Source: NBLH01 sp050296515 (GTDB taxonomy: Bacteria > Bacteroidota > Bacteroidia > Bacteroidales > NBLH01). Taken from it: a DNA stretch of 64,000 nucleotides. The stretch is from the NCBI GenBank assembly GCA_050296515.1, contig JBNKRJ010000051.1, positions 1-64,000 of the forward strand, given 5' to 3'. Positions within the stretch are counted from its first letter, which is position 1. Every line of letters starts with the position of its first letter. Made by a program: the position numbers and the translations under genes. The notes below the pieces were generated by a model that saw nothing but the letters and a program-made list of their open reading frames with translations, searched no databases and had not been told where the DNA came from. Positions 62,879 through 64,000 of this stretch are shown one piece after another.

Positions 62879-62910
62879 AGAACGCCTTGTTTGTTTTTAG
62901 TATTATCTAA

Positions 62911-62918
62911 CAAATATA
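62911..62918 (-). promoter_or_regulatory. Candidate Bacteroidota -7 box TATATTTG upstream of ppk1
   Basis: On the minus strand TATATTTG matches TAnnTTTG and lies 32 bases upstream of the ppk1 ATG at 62878. The -33 TTG is not obvious. Spacing suits a short leader. Confidence 0.35.
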
Positions 62919-62963
62919 ATAATAGTTTACTTGTTGGCTCGCTAAAAGGATTTAATTTGTCAG

Positions 62964-63461
62964 CTATGGAGTAAGTCTTTTGATAATATTTTCATGCTGA
63001 GGAAATTTACTCAATAGATTATCCTTTGTAGCCAGCTGAAAATCAGCAAAATCAAACCCGGGTGCAACAAAACAGCCAACTAAAGAATACTCTTTGGAGT
63101 TGTCTGGTGAGGCACCAAACCAACAACCTGCCGGAACAATATGCTGAGGGAATTCTCCGTTCTCCAAATTCAGGCCTAGTTTTAAAACCTGGTAATTACC
63201 AGAAGGATCAATAACATGTATATTTAAGGGATCTCCAGCATGAAATGCCCAAATTTCGTCTGATTTAATTCTATGAAAATGAGACACTTGATCGCCTTTT
63301 AATAAAAAGTAAATGGAAGTATAAAATTTACGATTACCGCTATACCTTTCAGGAAGTGCTTCTGCATTTATTATTTCATTTGCAGCAAAAGTTTCATAAT
63401 AATAACCTCCCTCAGGATGAGCTTGCAATTCAAGTTTGCTGATCCAGTATTCTGCATTCAT
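62964..63461 (-). CDS. Cupin-type DUF985 protein
   Basis: The 165-residue cytoplasmic protein is a DUF985 cupin: ISKLELQAHPEGGYYYETF (about 8-26), TSIYFLLKGDQVSHFHRIKSDEIWAFHAGDPLNIHVID (about 48-85), VPAGCWFGASPDNSKEYSLVGCFVAPGFDFADFQLA near the C-terminus. The ligand and reaction are unknown. It is followed by a terminator-bounded HtrA/DegP gene upstream on the same strand. Confidence 0.9.
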   Translation of the reverse strand: MNAEYWISKLELQAHPEGGYYYETFAANEIINAEALPERYSGNRKFYTSIYFLLKGDQVSHFHRIKSDEIWAFHAGDPLNIHVIDPSGNYQVLKLGLNLENGEFPQHIVPAGCWFGASPDNSKEYSLVGCFVAPGFDFADFQLATKDNLLSKFPQHENIIKRLTP

Positions 63462-63501
63462 TTGAGTCGATTTTAAAACAAAAATAATCCAAAATTTGAA
63501 T

Positions 63502-63528
63502 AAAAAAAGCTGTCCAAAAGAACAGCTT
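63502..63528 (-). terminator. Intrinsic terminator after the HtrA/DegP gene
   Basis: On the minus strand AAGCTGT (complement of 63522-63528) pairs with ACAGCTT (complement of 63507-63513) around an 8-base loop and is followed by seven T residues. It lies about 26 bases after the protease stop codon. Confidence 0.8.
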
Positions 63529-63553
63529 CAAAATAACTTTAAGAATAAATAAT

Positions 63554-64000
63554 CTACAAACCAAATGCATAATAATATCTTCCGGGTATATCTTCGTAAA
63601 CTCCGGCAATCATAACCCCACCTTCCTTATTATCAACCAATTTCAAGAAATCTTCAACTGTTTTAACAGCTTTATTGTTTGCATGAGTAATGATGAAACC
63701 TTCTCGCATTTGTGTATATCTTCTTAGTTTACCTTCGTTAAGTTTAACTACTTTAACTCCACCTTCAATACCCAATTTGTGTGCAGTTTTTGAATTGATT
63801 GCTTCAAGTTCGCAACCCAAAACACTCATTAATTCCTTGTCTTCTTTCTGAACCATGTCTGTAGACCCCGAGCGATTACTTAAAGTCACAGAGTATTCTT
63901 TTCTTTTACCTTCCCGATCAACCAAAATCTTTATGTCATCTCCCGGACGATGGCCGGCAATAATCTCCTGAAGCTTTGGCGTAGAATTGGTTGTTTCACC
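63554..64000 (-). CDS. C-terminal part of an HtrA/DegP-type serine protease (5' end outside window)
   Basis: The frame is open to the window edge and encodes 148 C-terminal residues. They contain the end of the first PDZ domain (TPKLQEIIAGHRPGDDIKILVDREGKRKEYSVTL) and a second PDZ-like domain (LGCELEAINSKTAHKLGIEGGVKVVKLNEGKL, then GFIITHANNKAVKTVEDFLKLV). This is the layout of Do-family periplasmic proteases; the protease domain lies outside. The stop is followed by a terminator. Partial gene at 5' end. Confidence 0.85.
   Translation of the reverse strand, partial: GETTNSTPKLQEIIAGHRPGDDIKILVDREGKRKEYSVTLSNRSGSTDMVQKEDKELMSVLGCELEAINSKTAHKLGIEGGVKVVKLNEGKLRRYTQMREGFIITHANNKAVKTVEDFLKLVDNKEGGVMIAGVYEDIPGRYYYAFGL

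Noticed and set aside
1..64000. CRISPR arrays, tRNA and rRNA genes
   Set aside because: No regularly spaced repeats, cloverleaf or rRNA-like segments were found by eye on either strand.

Overview
The window is chromosomal DNA of a low-GC member of the Bacteroidota. Several things point to this: paired ECF sigma factor / FecR / TonB-dependent receptor genes, carboxypeptidase-regulatory-like secreted domains, DUF4382 and BatA-type proteins, a GG-leader peptide of the type found in Bacteroidales, the Bacteroidota form of the arginine cluster (succinylornithine-type GNAT-argC-argD-argB-argE) and promoter-like TAnnTTTG boxes. A marine or sediment member of the Marinilabiliales is my best guess, but the sequence does not fix the genus. 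No rRNA, tRNA, CRISPR array or intact transposase gene was seen.

Layout. 1-6.8 kb: repeat copy, LRR protein, remnant of a SpoIIE phosphatase, lgt, a FIST sensor/histidine kinase pair, and small secreted proteins (one with a zinc ribbon, one TonB-like). 6.8-12.9 kb: two lipoprotein genes divergent from an ECF sigma/FecR/TonB-receptor operon. 13.1-19.3 kb: a GG-leader cysteine-rich peptide, a P-loop kinase-like gene broken by a small insertion element, a second ECF sigma factor with an RsrA-like zinc anti-sigma protein, and a run of thiol/redox genes (rhodanese-thioredoxin, OB-fold, YceI, thioredoxin, peroxiredoxin-like). 19.4-25.4 kb: envelope and membrane proteins, a large MORN-repeat protein and a heavily decayed ADP-ribosylglycohydrolase. 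25.6-34 kb: a GNAT-RimK fusion, a tandem SiaB-like protein and two tandem AMP-dependent acyl ligases separated by a structured spacer. 34-39.4 kb: the arginine/ornithine operon on the minus strand. 40-46 kb: BatA-type proteins and a TIR-membrane-lipocalin locus. 46.2-54.4 kb: five genes for membrane glycosyl transfer. 54.4-64 kb: housekeeping genes (HD, YjjG, isocitrate/isopropylmalate dehydrogenase, PepD, Ppk1, cupin, HtrA/DegP C-terminus).

The strongest new observation is upstream of the arginine operon. On the minus strand a 21-codon open frame (39357-39292) holds five arginine codons, three of them consecutive, and ends inside a 9-base arm that can pair with the 5' part of an intrinsic terminator at 39264-39236. 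This is the layout of a ribosome-mediated arginine attenuator. The second is a set of small mobile-looking repeats: a 202-bp and a 49-bp copy of one element flanked by TGAAA, each placed just after or within an ATGAAA; three copies of a CTAGTGTCATGTCAA-ended MITE, one with a further 147-bp element nested in it; and two copies of an AGTTTAYACC-ended MITE. Several of these sit in or beside broken genes, so small non-autonomous elements appear to be active sources of gene decay here.
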